A stretch of 64,000 bases of DNA from a candidate division KSB1 bacterium (GTDB lineage Bacteria > Zhuqueibacterota > Zhuqueibacteria > Zhuqueibacterales > Zhuqueibacteraceae). Within the stretch, counting starts at the first letter, position 1, and each line of letters begins with the position of its first letter. Location of the stretch: contig JAPDPX010000005.1 in the NCBI GenBank assembly GCA_034506255.1, positions 62,001 through 126,000 of the forward strand. Direction: 5' to 3'. A model generated the notes under the pieces. The model made no database searches. It saw only the letters and a list, made by a program, of their open reading frames with translations, and was not told the origin of the DNA. Below, in pieces: positions 34,464 to 43,651 of this stretch. A program made the translations under genes and the position numbers.

Positions 34464-36563
34464 TCAGTTCTTCTTGTGCACCGCAAAGCGGCCTTTGAGA
34501 TAGGCCATCACTTCTTCATCGGCTTGCACGCGGCGGCCGGGAAGCTGCGGTGCGGGGGCGGAATTCGCCGGTTTGGGCTGGGCATTGGCCTGGTTTTGTG
34601 GCGAAGGTCGCACCGGGGGTGGGGCTACCGGGCCGCCCGGCAGGGGCGCATTATTTTGTGAAGTGCGCGACTGCCGGTATTCGTCTGCCAGACGTTGCAG
34701 CCGCTCTTGTTGCTGCCGGGCCTCCTGCAGCGCGGGCGGATCATCGTGCATCATGCCGGCCAGCACCGGTGCCACACGCGTGAACACGGCCACCACTTCC
34801 GGCGTGACTTTGAACAAACCGCGCAACACCCGCTCGGCAATTTCCTCCAGGGTGCCGGCATACGCTGCGATCGCCGGAAAATCCAATGCTTGCGCGGTTT
34901 CATTGATCGAGCTCATCGCCATGCGAATGCTTTGCCAGGTCTCCTCATCGTTGGCGTTTGCACGCAGGAACACAACGGCTTCCTGCAGTGCCTGCAAGTG
35001 AACGTGGTTCTTTTCCTTGAAAGCTTTCAACTTCGAGGGGGGTGCGAGTGGCCGCCGGGCGGATGCAGAAGTCGGCGTTGGAGCGGCCGCGGGTTGTGCC
35101 GGTTCTATCGGCCTTGAAGGCGGCACGAACTCCCATTGGCTTTTCGCTTCCCGGGTTGCTTCGGGTGACGCGGCAGACGGTGCGGCAGGCGCTGCTTTTT
35201 CCGGCTCCGGCACCAGCGCGGCAGGTGACGCCGGCGAAGGCGGGGTGATTTCGACCGGTGTGGGTGCGGTTGCAACCGGCGGTGGTGTCACCGGCGCAGC
35301 CGCGGCCACGGGCCTGGCGGCTGGGCGCGGCGGCGGCGTTTTTTGCGCGCGTGCGGCATGTTTTTTCGCCGGCCGTGAAGATTCAGACGCCGGGGTTTCG
35401 ACCACCGGCGTGGCTGAATTCACCGGTGGCAAGGCGGCAGGGGCTGGCGTTTCCACGCTGGCCGGCGTCTCGGCAGCAGGGCGCGGTTGGGCTGTGGCCG
35501 TGCCGGATGCTTCTTTGACCAAACGCAGTCGCCGATCGGCACCGAAGTGCACGTTCCTGCCCTCCTGGAAATTGGTGACGATCACCAGGGCGCGAATGGT
35601 GTTGCCCATTTCCGGATCGATGCGCGCGCCCCATATGATTTTGGCGGAGGGATCGAGTTTCTCGGCGACGATCTTCATGATCGTGCGCGTGTCCTTGAGC
35701 GTCATCTCCGCGCCGCCGGTGATGTTGATCAGCGCATTGCGTGCACCGGCAATGTCCACGTCGAGCAGCGGGTTTTGCAGCGCCATCTCGATCGCGCGTT
35801 GCGCACGCTCGGGGCCGTCACTTTCACCCAGCCCGATCATGGCCGGGCCGCCGTTTTGCATGATCGTGCGAATGTCGGCAAAATCCAGATTCACCATGCC
35901 CTTCAGCGTCACCAGTTCGATGATGCCGCGCACCGCGTTGACCAGGATTTCATCGGCCACTTTGAAGGCCTGGCCGATGGGAAGATCCGGCACGAGATCA
36001 TACAGCTTGTCGTTCTGAATGATGATGATGGTATCGGCATTGGTGCGCAGCTTCTCCAGACCGAGGCGGGCGTTCTCCCAGCGCATCACGCCTTCTTCCC
36101 AAAACGGCAGTGTCACGACGGCGATGGTGAGGGCGCCGAGCCGCCTGGCGGTTTCTGCGACGATGGGTGCCGAGCCGGTGCCGGTGCCGCCGCCCAAGCC
36201 GCAGGTGACGAAGACCATGTCCGAGCCCTGCAGGGCTTCTTCGATTTCCTTCTTGCTTTCGCGTGCGGATTCTTCCCCGATCTGGGGATTGCTGCCGCCG
36301 CCCAGCCCTTTGGTCAACACCCGGCCGATCAAAATCTTGTCATGCGCTTTGGCGCTCAACAGATCCTGGGCATCGGTGTTGATCGCAAGCGTTTCCACAC
36401 CCTGCACCCCCACTTCCATCAAACGGGTCACCGTGTTGTTGCCGCCACCACCGCAGCCAACCACGCGGATGCGGGTCTGGTGCGATTGCAGGAGGGCTTC
36501 GAGCTCTTGGTCTTTGTCCACTGGCATAGCCGTGATGTTTTTGTCAGCTACTTGCAGTTTCAC
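34464..36563 (-). CDS. ftsZ: FtsZ with an unusually long C-terminal extension
   Basis: Tubulin-like GTPase that forms the division ring. The GTPase core (to ~residue 345) has VVGCGGGGNNTVTRLM, the tubulin signature CGLGGGTGTGSAPIVAE and the T7 segment NLDFADIRTIM. A ~150-residue Pro/Ala/Thr-rich linker follows, then a ~115-residue helical domain (LKAFKEKNHVHLQALQEAV, ETAQALDFPAIAAYAGTLEEI), a second disordered stretch, and an end EEVMAYLKGRF resembling a degenerate FtsZ C-terminal peptide. About 699 residues against a usual 350-450. The helical domain recalls an Hpt four-helix bundle without its phospho-His. The GTG at 36563 follows GAGG; an ATG at 36527 is possible. No ftsA/ftsQ nearby. Confidence 0.93.
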   Translation of the reverse strand: MKLQVADKNITAMPVDKDQELEALLQSHQTRIRVVGCGGGGNNTVTRLMEVGVQGVETLAINTDAQDLLSAKAHDKILIGRVLTKGLGGGSNPQIGEESARESKKEIEEALQGSDMVFVTCGLGGGTGTGSAPIVAETARRLGALTIAVVTLPFWEEGVMRWENARLGLEKLRTNADTIIIIQNDKLYDLVPDLPIGQAFKVADEILVNAVRGIIELVTLKGMVNLDFADIRTIMQNGGPAMIGLGESDGPERAQRAIEMALQNPLLDVDIAGARNALINITGGAEMTLKDTRTIMKIVAEKLDPSAKIIWGARIDPEMGNTIRALVIVTNFQEGRNVHFGADRRLRLVKEASGTATAQPRPAAETPASVETPAPAALPPVNSATPVVETPASESSRPAKKHAARAQKTPPPRPAARPVAAAAPVTPPPVATAPTPVEITPPSPASPAALVPEPEKAAPAAPSAASPEATREAKSQWEFVPPSRPIEPAQPAAAPTPTSASARRPLAPPSKLKAFKEKNHVHLQALQEAVVFLRANANDEETWQSIRMAMSSINETAQALDFPAIAAYAGTLEEIAERVLRGLFKVTPEVVAVFTRVAPVLAGMMHDDPPALQEARQQQERLQRLADEYRQSRTSQNNAPLPGGPVAPPPVRPSPQNQANAQPKPANSAPAPQLPGRRVQADEEVMAYLKGRFAVHKKN

Positions 36564-36746
36564 GTATTCCTCGATCAGACTGATAAGCCGCTCGCACAAT
36601 GGGATCGAACCCTTGCTTTAATAGCTGCATATACCCACCTTTCAAGTGGTTGCGGACGCCACCCGCCGGCACGCAAGCCGGCTGGAATAAACCTTGCAAA
36701 AGCAATGATGCCAGGAACGGACGGCCGTCTTACTTCGAGAGCAACC

Positions 36747-37736
36747 ATGCCCAAAATCAAATGCACTCGCCTCATCTTTCTGGCTGTGGCCTTGAGTGCC
36801 AATGCCCTGCTGGCACAAAATGAGAAACTGCGCGGCCAAAAGGTGGAACTGGATTCGCTGGTGCAACGCCTGTTTGAAGTGCAGGCCAGGCAGAAAGTTA
36901 TGTCCCGCCAGGCCGACAGTCTGGCGCGCGTCATCAGCAAGCTCAAGCAGCGCCCCCTCTCGCCTTTTGAAACACGCACCCTGGAGACGGCGCTGGCACG
37001 CTCACAAATCATGGCAGACTCGCTGCAGGCCTTGCAACGTCGCGAACAGGGCTTGGATCGCATGCTGCGGCAAAAAGCTGAACTCCTGCTCAAAAATCTG
37101 CACGATGAGCTGGTGCGGCTGGTTGAAAGCGGCAAGGAAGCAAAAAAGTCCGGCAACCGCACGCTGCAGGAGCATGTTGCCCGCGAAATCCGAACCTGCC
37201 GGCAATGGCAGGCATTCTGTCAACAGATACTGGCAGAGCCGCCACCCGCCATCGTCATCTATGAAGTTCGCGCCGAACCCGGTGATGATGAAATCACCCT
37301 CAAGCGCAAAGCCGATTTTCTGCGCGATCAGGCTGACCGGTTGGAGCGGGATGCCAGACGTTTGGAGCAAAAACTCAGCGAGATTCGCGCCGAGGAGGAG
37401 ATGCGTCAACGCATGAATGAATTTGCGGCCGACATCGCCCTGCTTGAACCCCTGAATGAGGGCTTGCGCAGCACCTCCGGCATCAACCGGGAGGGAACCG
37501 GGCCGGTTGGCGTTGACCATCCGGGCCGGGCGGGCGAGCTTCTTCTGCAGTCGCTGTCCCCCGGCACCGTCGCCGCCTTCAGCTTGCCGGCAAACATCGC
37601 CGAGCTCTCCAGTCAGGACTTGCAGCGGTGGCAGGAGCGCCTGCACCGCCTGTTGCAGCAGCGCAGATGGCAGGCCGACAGCTTGAAGAAACGCGCCGAC
37701 GAAGTGGAAAAACTCGGCCGTGTCCGCGCCCGCTGA
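36747..37736 (+). CDS. Exported coiled-coil protein of unknown function
   Basis: A 329-residue protein with a signal peptide (CTRLIFLAVALSANALLAQ) and almost entirely helical, heptad-rich sequence: VELDSLVQRLFEVQARQKVM, TLETALARSQIMADSLQALQ, RDQADRLERDARRLEQKLSE and a final QERLHRLLQQRRWQADSLKK. I do not recognise the family. The open frame extends much farther upstream, but that part is antisense to ftsZ; the ATG at 36747 is the first sensible start. It is followed after 21 bp by a beta-barrel gene, so the pair may form a periplasmic/outer-membrane assembly. Confidence 0.78.
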   Translation: MPKIKCTRLIFLAVALSANALLAQNEKLRGQKVELDSLVQRLFEVQARQKVMSRQADSLARVISKLKQRPLSPFETRTLETALARSQIMADSLQALQRREQGLDRMLRQKAELLLKNLHDELVRLVESGKEAKKSGNRTLQEHVAREIRTCRQWQAFCQQILAEPPPAIVIYEVRAEPGDDEITLKRKADFLRDQADRLERDARRLEQKLSEIRAEEEMRQRMNEFAADIALLEPLNEGLRSTSGINREGTGPVGVDHPGRAGELLLQSLSPGTVAAFSLPANIAELSSQDLQRWQERLHRLLQQRRWQADSLKKRADEVEKLGRVRAR

Positions 37737-37757
37737 GGCCGGCGGCGACCGGCGGAC

Positions 37758-38939
37758 ATGACAGGCAAATCAGCCGCGGCAGTTTGCATCCTTCATCAAT
37801 CTCAAACCCGAACACAGCGAGTGAATCCCCCAAACAGAGCCCGCGGCGGTTGGAACCAGCAATCTCGGCTGTTTCACCCGCTCCCACTTTTGCGCCGTTG
37901 TCTTTTGTCTCTTGCCGGTTGTTTGATCCTGCCCCTTTCCGTCCTTGCCCAAAAGCCCTGGCAGCTTGCCTATCGTCTGCAGGCCGGCTTCGAACATGAC
38001 AGCAACATCTATGAAGCGAGCGCCACGGCAAATGCCGCGACGGTGGGGCGTGCGCTGTTGCATGGCAGGGCGGAGCGCGTGAGCGAAAACTTCAGACTGG
38101 CGCTCGATCACTCCGGCGCGCTGCTGCTCTATCATGATCACCACGACGAGCACAAGCTGCTCAATGATTTCAAGGCCGGCATGAGCGTGCGGACGGCAGA
38201 CTGGCTGCGTTTCAACGCCCGGGGCGAAATCATGCTCAAAAATTATCTCCATGCCGCCTCCGATTACGCCACCGCCGCCGGCACCCTGAGCGCCGCCCTG
38301 ACGCTGAGCGACCGGCTGGCATGGGAAGCCGGCGCAGAAACCGGCCAGCTCGACCATGCCGCCTCGGATTCGCTGTTCGATTACACTTTCACCGGCGCGT
38401 TTCTCACACTGCGCCAGCGCCTCACGCAGCGAACAACAATTGAACTCTCCGCGCACACGCGCACGTTTGCCTATTTGCGCCCGGCTTACCTCCACGTCGG
38501 CACAGCCGGGGTTCAGCGCAGCCGCCGTCTGCAAAACGATGATTACAAGGCCCTGCGCCTCACTTTCACCATCAGCCGGAAGTGGTTGTTGCGCGCCAGC
38601 CTGGAGGCCCAATTCAACCCTTCCAACAGCCTGGGGTATGACTACGACCGCCTGCGTTTGCATCTGCTCGCTGCCTGGAGTCCGGCTGGACGATGGCTGC
38701 TGCGCGCCTCCGCACTCGTGCAAAGAAAAAGTTATGGCGACCCCATGCCGCCCATCGTGCCGCCGGAATTCGATGCCGAGCGCGAACAAAGCAACAACCT
38801 CATTTTCGATCTCTCGCGTGATCTCTCCGCTGAGCTGGCACTGCTCGTCCGCCTGGCCCATCATGACAATGAATCGCCAGTGCGCGGCGTGTTTTATCGC
38901 AAAACGGTTCTGTTTGCCGGTTTTGAGCTGCGTTTTTGA
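37758..38939 (+). CDS. Outer-membrane beta-barrel protein, unknown function
   Basis: 393 residues. After a ~45-residue Arg-rich leader comes a signal-like hydrophobic stretch (CLLSLAGCLILPLSVLAQ) and then repeated amphipathic beta-strands such as AYRLQAGFEHDSNIYEA, WLRFNARGEIMLKN and FTISRKWLLRASLEAQFNP. The C-terminus FAGFELRF ends in Phe, the outer-membrane insertion signal. Architecture resembles uncharacterised barrels of the FCB group. The true start may be nearer the signal sequence than 37758. Probably co-transcribed with the coiled-coil gene. Confidence 0.75.
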   Translation: MTGKSAAAVCILHQSQTRTQRVNPPNRARGGWNQQSRLFHPLPLLRRCLLSLAGCLILPLSVLAQKPWQLAYRLQAGFEHDSNIYEASATANAATVGRALLHGRAERVSENFRLALDHSGALLLYHDHHDEHKLLNDFKAGMSVRTADWLRFNARGEIMLKNYLHAASDYATAAGTLSAALTLSDRLAWEAGAETGQLDHAASDSLFDYTFTGAFLTLRQRLTQRTTIELSAHTRTFAYLRPAYLHVGTAGVQRSRRLQNDDYKALRLTFTISRKWLLRASLEAQFNPSNSLGYDYDRLRLHLLAAWSPAGRWLLRASALVQRKSYGDPMPPIVPPEFDAEREQSNNLIFDLSRDLSAELALLVRLAHHDNESPVRGVFYRKTVLFAGFELRF

Positions 38940-39152
38940 TGCCCTCAAAATTCCGGCGCCGGCCTCAACTTTCTGAGAGTCGTCGCCCCAGTTTCCCGCC
39001 CGCCTCACCCTAATTCCCTGATTCTTCGCACTGCAACCCTGCAGTTTGCCGATGGCATCGCAGTTGCAATCGGTCACCCGTGCACATGCAGTGCGACGGC
39101 GACTGCAGATTTCGTCACACTCGATCCAACAACTCCGCAAGGCAAAATCATT

Positions 39153-40040
39153 ATGAGCAACCGCATCACTCAATTTACGCTGCTGCTGGCGGCGCTGGCG
39201 CTGTTGAGCTGCAAGCGCGCCAACCTGTTCGAGGCCAATGACAATCAGAATGCCGAGGCGGTGCCGCGGGCTGAGGGCGAGGCCACCATTGCGCTGCACC
39301 TCACCGGTGGCTTTGCCGGCGTCCAGCAGCAGCTCTTCATTTATGCCAACGGTCATATCCGCCATGTCGATGTGCAAAACGGGCAGAGCGAAATCACCGG
39401 CCGGCTCGACCCTGAACAATACGGTGAGCTGATTGCCCTCTTTCTGCAGTCCGATTTTCTCCATCTCGGCGATCGATACCTGCAGAACGATGCCGCCGAT
39501 GCGTTCGTTTACGAGATTTTGTTCAACTATGCCGGCCACCGCAAACGCATCGTCACCGACAATCTGGCGGCGCCGGCCGGTTTACAGGCGATCATCGCCC
39601 GGCTGTCGGAATTGCTGCGCGAGCTCGCCGCCAACGCGCTGACGCTCGAGCTGGCGATGGACCGCACTGAGTTGCGGCATGGCGAAAGCGTGAGGCTCAC
39701 GCTGACTGCCTCCAATCAAACATCTCACCCCCTGCGTCTGCAGACCGGCGGTCAGAAATACGACTTCTTTGCCTATCCGGTGGCGGCGCTCAATCCCGTG
39801 TCGCCGTCGTGGCCGCAGCGCGCCGCGCCGGTGTGGAATTGGGCTGCAGACAAGGCCTTCATCGCCCTCGTGGAGGAAGTTGTGCTGGCGCCCGGTGAGA
39901 AGTTGCAGTACCGCACGGTTTGGGAAGGCAGGGCCAACTCCGGTGCGTTGTTGGAGGGAACCTATTATGTGGGCGCCCGTCTGACCGCCCTGCCCGGCGG
40001 CACCACCGCGCTGCATGAGTTGAAGATTGTAAAACACTGA
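39153..40040 (+). CDS. Lipoprotein with BsuPI-type proteinase-inhibitor domain
   Basis: A 295-residue lipoprotein (lipobox ALALLSCKRAN). The C-terminal half (about 165-285) fits the BsuPI intracellular proteinase inhibitor fold: VRLTLTASNQTSHPLRLQ, GGQKYDFFAYPV, PVWNWAADKAFIALVEEVVL and APGEKLQYRTVWEG. The N-terminal half (~40-150) is a separate beta-rich domain (IALHLTGGFAGVQQQLFIYA) that I do not recognise. BsuPI domains on a lipoprotein suggest protection or regulation of periplasmic or surface proteases; the window encodes two exported M14 peptidases, but no direct link is shown. Confidence 0.8.
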   Translation: MSNRITQFTLLLAALALLSCKRANLFEANDNQNAEAVPRAEGEATIALHLTGGFAGVQQQLFIYANGHIRHVDVQNGQSEITGRLDPEQYGELIALFLQSDFLHLGDRYLQNDAADAFVYEILFNYAGHRKRIVTDNLAAPAGLQAIIARLSELLRELAANALTLELAMDRTELRHGESVRLTLTASNQTSHPLRLQTGGQKYDFFAYPVAALNPVSPSWPQRAAPVWNWAADKAFIALVEEVVLAPGEKLQYRTVWEGRANSGALLEGTYYVGARLTALPGGTTALHELKIVKH

Positions 40041-40692
40041 GCGGGATGGTTCCGTCAGGAAGGCTGGTCATGAAAAGATCGCAGTGATCTTTGCAATCAT
40101 TGTTCTGCCGCTGGCGTGCAAGCACACCACAGCGTTGTTGCAGGCACAGACATGGCAAAACCACGGCTTGCAAGCACACCCCGGCGCACGGGGCTCACAC
40201 TGGTGCAGAATCACGACCGGAGGCATGCGAATGACAGAAGCCCTGCGGCGTGACGCCGGGAGGCTGCCGGTGGCGAGGGATCCCCGCCGTTTCGAGCATC
40301 CTTTTGTCTGGTTGACGGAGCGGGATGAGCACAAGCCGGATCATCTTGCCGTCAGGCTTGCGCCGCACTGCAGCCTTTCTGTGAAAATCACGCTCGCTGC
40401 CGGCAGTTCTCTCACGGATGATGTGCTGTCATTTTGCCGCGCGCGGGCGAAAGCAGCACAGTAATGCAATCGGCGCAGCAAGCTGCCGCGCGCTCAAGCT
40501 TGCGCCGGCCGGGTCGGCAGATTCCCGCCGGTGGCATTGTGGCAGAGGACGCCCGCCCGTCGGTTGTTTGAACCCGGCGTGTGCCTCACGCAAAAAGCCA
40601 CTTGTTCCCAACAGCCGAACAAGTGGCTTTTTGCATCAGACCTCCGCCTGTGAGAATTCGCCCGCGTGGCAAACGCAGCGCAATCGGCGGTG
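40041..40692. other. Intergenic interval between convergent genes
   Basis: About 650 bp. A 126-codon open frame at 40084 has no recognisable features and is probably not a gene. A strong terminator lies at 40590-40634. Confidence 0.5.
40590..40634. terminator. Strong bidirectional terminator
   Basis: GCAAAAAGCCACTTGTTC pairs perfectly over 18 bp with GAACAAGTGGCTTTTTGC around a 9-nt loop. It lies 58 bp past the stop of the minus-strand cohesin gene, with T-rich arms on both strands. Confidence 0.85.
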
Positions 40693-43128
40693 TTATTTGA
40701 CCACCACCAGCCGCTTGCTGTCGGTGAATCCGCCGGCCTGGAGACGATATTGATAGGTTCCGGTGGGCACCAGCACGCCGGCATCACTTCTGCCGTCCCA
40801 GACTACGCGGTGCATTCCGGGCGCCTGCCGGCCGCCAAACAAGCGGCGCACCACCTGCCCCTGCAGATTGAAAATCGTCACCTCCACCGGCACGGCTTCG
40901 TTGCCGGAATCCGGACGGCCGGGCAAATCATAGCGAATGATCGTGCCCTGTTTCAGGCTGTGCTGCGGCACAGGATTGGGGTAGTTTTGATAAAGCCGGA
41001 ATTGGCGCGGCGCTGCCGCGGTTTTGCTTGCATCGAGAGCGAAACTGACTTGTGCACCCTGCAAATCGTCCGTGAGATGTGAGACGGCAAAAGTGTTGTT
41101 GTCGATCACGGCACCGTTGCAGCGAAACAGCACGTCGAGAAGGGCAACGGGTGCAGTGGCTGCCAGCGGGGTGACGTGAAAACCGCCGATCACGACCATG
41201 CCCGGCAAATACTGGCGGCCGTCGAGCCCGGTCCACTCGGCAGTGGCGGCGCTGCGTTCCACGCCCAACAACTGCAGCTCGCGCGCGGGATATTGCAGCA
41301 ACAAACCGAAGGCTGCGAGTGGTTGCGCCGCGGTCAACTCCAGGCGCAAGCGCAGTTGTCCCTCAGCGGCCGGCGCCTGCGTCAGGCGCAGGAACGGCGC
41401 GCCGGCTGATTTTCCGAGGGCGCCGCGGCCAAAACACTCGGTGGGCGGCAACGCCTGCAGGCTGCGGTTGAAGATCGCGAGTGCGTCGCGCGCCGTGATG
41501 GTATTGTCGCAATTCACATCGGCCGCGATCAATTCACACTGAAATTCCGGCAGATCGCAACTGGCCGGCAGAATGCCGCCGTTCAAATAGGTTTCAAAGG
41601 CGCAAAAGGCATCACCGGCAGTGAGCCGTTTGTTGCTGTTCACGTCGCCGTCATGCTCACAGGGCGCACCGATAAAATAGCTGCAACAAACGTTGAGGCC
41701 GGCCAGATCGTCGGTCAAATCCGTGATTTTGAGTGCGCTGGAATCATCGGCACTGGCGGTGACTGCAAAGCGCAGCGCAAGCAGGGCGCCTTCGCTGTTG
41801 GCCGGGACAGCGGTCGTGCCAAAGCCGGCGCAAATCAGCGTACCGGGCTGCAACGGGCGCGCGGTCGCCGCCACAAAGGCGGCAGCCAGGTTGCCGGGAC
41901 GGGCATCCACGAATTTGAGATGCGCGGGATTATAGTGCAGGCGGTGGCCAAACGCCGCAATCGGCGTCACATTCTGCTTCACGCGTACCTCTAGCAGCAG
42001 AGTGTCACCGTGTTGCTCGGTCAGCAGGTTGCCGGGCACGCCGCCGCCGGGCGCAAGATAGAGCGCAGGCCCGTTGCAATCCAGCAGGTCACAGCCGATG
42101 CAGACAATGCTGTTGCGACAGCCGCTCGCACCGGCAACATCCTGAGCGAGCGCATCGAAGGTGAGATGGCTGCTGTCGCCGATGGCACAGGCCGCCGTGA
42201 AGTACAGGCGGAACAGCACGCCATCGCGCTGCGCAGGAATCGCGACGTTGTTGCTGCCGCTGCACGCCAGGATGCCCTCCCCGGCGGGTTTGCATTCAGC
42301 AGCAAAGAAACCGCTCAACAGCTCGCCGCGCTCGGCACGCACGAAAGTGAGCCGCGCCGCCGGATAATTGACATTGAAGGCAAAAGCATCCACCGGCCGG
42401 GTGAAACCCTGCAGCCGGACGTCGACCGTCACCATCTCATCCGGCCTGGTGTGAATGGTCGCATGGAGCGCCGCTCCGGGGGCCGCAAACCCGAGCGCCG
42501 GCCCCTCACACCCGCCCGGCTGTGGACTGCGCGTGATCAAATATGCGCAGCAGCCCGCCATGCCCTCCAGATCATCCACGAGATTGCTCACCGTGATGAA
42601 CGAGGTATCCGCAGTCGCCGACGAGGGGCCGTTCGCCACAAAACACAGCGTGACCAGCACGCCCGAGCTGTTGGCGGGAATGCCCACGCCGTTGAATCCG
42701 GAACACGACAGCACGCCGGGCTGCGTTTGGTTGCAGTCGGAAGCCATGAAGGATTGCACCAACGGCCCGCGTTGCGTGCTTTGCAACGTCAGGCGGGTGG
42801 GATCGAATTGCACGGTGTAGCCATAAGCATTCACCATCAGCGGGTTCTGCTCCAGGCGAATATCGACACAAACGGTTTCGCCGGGTTTGGCGATGATTGG
42901 CTCACCGCGCTGTCCGCCCTGCGGCACGGGAAAGACAGCCTCCTCCGGACAGGCTTGCGGATTACAGCCGTTCAGAATTGCAGCGGGGACCGTGGCACCG
43001 GCGAGAGTCGCTTGCGGCGCACGCGTGAAGGCGGGCAGGGTGGAGAGCACAATGGCAGTCAGTGCGAGGCAGATGCGTAAGCGCGCAATCGCGAGGGCGG
43101 AATGAGGGCGCAACAGAGACAGTTGCAT
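40693..43128 (-). CDS. Secreted multi-cohesin protein with internal dockerin and C-terminal sorting domain
   Basis: 811 residues. Signal peptide (ICLALTAIVLSTLPAFTRA), three cohesin-like domains at roughly 55-200, 207-340 and 350-480 (e.g. VCVDIRLEQNPLMVNAYGYT, VTVDVRLQGFTRPVDAFAFN, LLLEVRVKQNVTPIAAFGHR), a dockerin-like pair of calcium loops (GDVNSNKRLTAGDAFCAFE and ADVNCDNTITARDALAIFN, ~490-560), a fourth cohesin-like domain (575-690) and the FlgD-like/T9SS type A sorting module (YQNYPNPVP, IFNLQGQVVRRLF, HRVVWDGRSDAGVL). Each cohesin carries Cys pairs. Likely an extracellular scaffold that can bind itself or dockerin-bearing partners; no enzyme domain is present. AGGGAG precedes the ATG. 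Confidence 0.83.
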   Translation of the reverse strand: MQLSLLRPHSALAIARLRICLALTAIVLSTLPAFTRAPQATLAGATVPAAILNGCNPQACPEEAVFPVPQGGQRGEPIIAKPGETVCVDIRLEQNPLMVNAYGYTVQFDPTRLTLQSTQRGPLVQSFMASDCNQTQPGVLSCSGFNGVGIPANSSGVLVTLCFVANGPSSATADTSFITVSNLVDDLEGMAGCCAYLITRSPQPGGCEGPALGFAAPGAALHATIHTRPDEMVTVDVRLQGFTRPVDAFAFNVNYPAARLTFVRAERGELLSGFFAAECKPAGEGILACSGSNNVAIPAQRDGVLFRLYFTAACAIGDSSHLTFDALAQDVAGASGCRNSIVCIGCDLLDCNGPALYLAPGGGVPGNLLTEQHGDTLLLEVRVKQNVTPIAAFGHRLHYNPAHLKFVDARPGNLAAAFVAATARPLQPGTLICAGFGTTAVPANSEGALLALRFAVTASADDSSALKITDLTDDLAGLNVCCSYFIGAPCEHDGDVNSNKRLTAGDAFCAFETYLNGGILPASCDLPEFQCELIAADVNCDNTITARDALAIFNRSLQALPPTECFGRGALGKSAGAPFLRLTQAPAAEGQLRLRLELTAAQPLAAFGLLLQYPARELQLLGVERSAATAEWTGLDGRQYLPGMVVIGGFHVTPLAATAPVALLDVLFRCNGAVIDNNTFAVSHLTDDLQGAQVSFALDASKTAAAPRQFRLYQNYPNPVPQHSLKQGTIIRYDLPGRPDSGNEAVPVEVTIFNLQGQVVRRLFGGRQAPGMHRVVWDGRSDAGVLVPTGTYQYRLQAGGFTDSKRLVVVK

Positions 43129-43651
43129 CGGCTTCTCCCTTTACTGTTGGACTTTTGTCGCCCTGGCCAATCCTGGCAGGATTGATCTTCCTGGTGGCTC
43201 AAGAGCCAGTCACAAAAATGTTTCAGGCTGAAAATAATGTCTCGGGCTGGAACGAGTAGCGCGGCTGTAACTCCTGGAAAAATCAGCCTGGCAGCCTGTA
43301 AGGTGCAAATGCCAGACCCAACTCACAGATCATAATTCGCCGCAACGAGTGTGCGGGAGTAAGCCGGGTGGGTGTCCGGGAAGGTTCTCCCCCGGCCGAG
43401 CCGAGGGTCTAAAACTTCGAGGGTCACGGAGCCGCCAATATTTTTTATATCCCGGCCAACGCCATTGCAGGAGCGCATTCACCCCGGGGCCGTGCCTTCG
43501 GACACCAGCGCTCCCACCCGCCCGTTAAAATGCAAAAGCCTGTTCGCGAGGGAGAACAGGCTTTCTTGGAAGTCGGATTGTCTGAAAACGGGAGGATCAC
43601 AGCCGGGTTGAGGGGCACGGAAACGGAAAAAAACGGCGCATTGAAAACCGC
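43129..43651. other. Intergenic interval downstream of frr
   Basis: About 520 bp between the frr stop and the cohesin gene (both minus strand). It holds the operon terminator at 43535-43564 and the promoter region of the cohesin gene; no gene or repeat family seen. Confidence 0.5.
43535..43564 (-). terminator. Terminator of the rplM-frr operon
   Basis: AAAGCCTGTTC and GAACAGGCTTT form an 11-bp perfect stem with an 8-nt loop, about 90 bp past the frr stop. On the minus strand it is followed by a short T-containing tail. Confidence 0.7.

Noticed and set aside
36595..36640. A T-arm-like GGGTTCGATCCC on the minus strand near the ftsZ start
   Set aside because: The sequence around it cannot form an acceptor stem, D arm and anticodon arm of a tRNA; the stem itself has a mismatch.
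40084..40464. A 126-codon open frame after the BsuPI lipoprotein
   Set aside because: No ribosome site, no recognisable domain, unusual composition; probably chance in GC-rich DNA.
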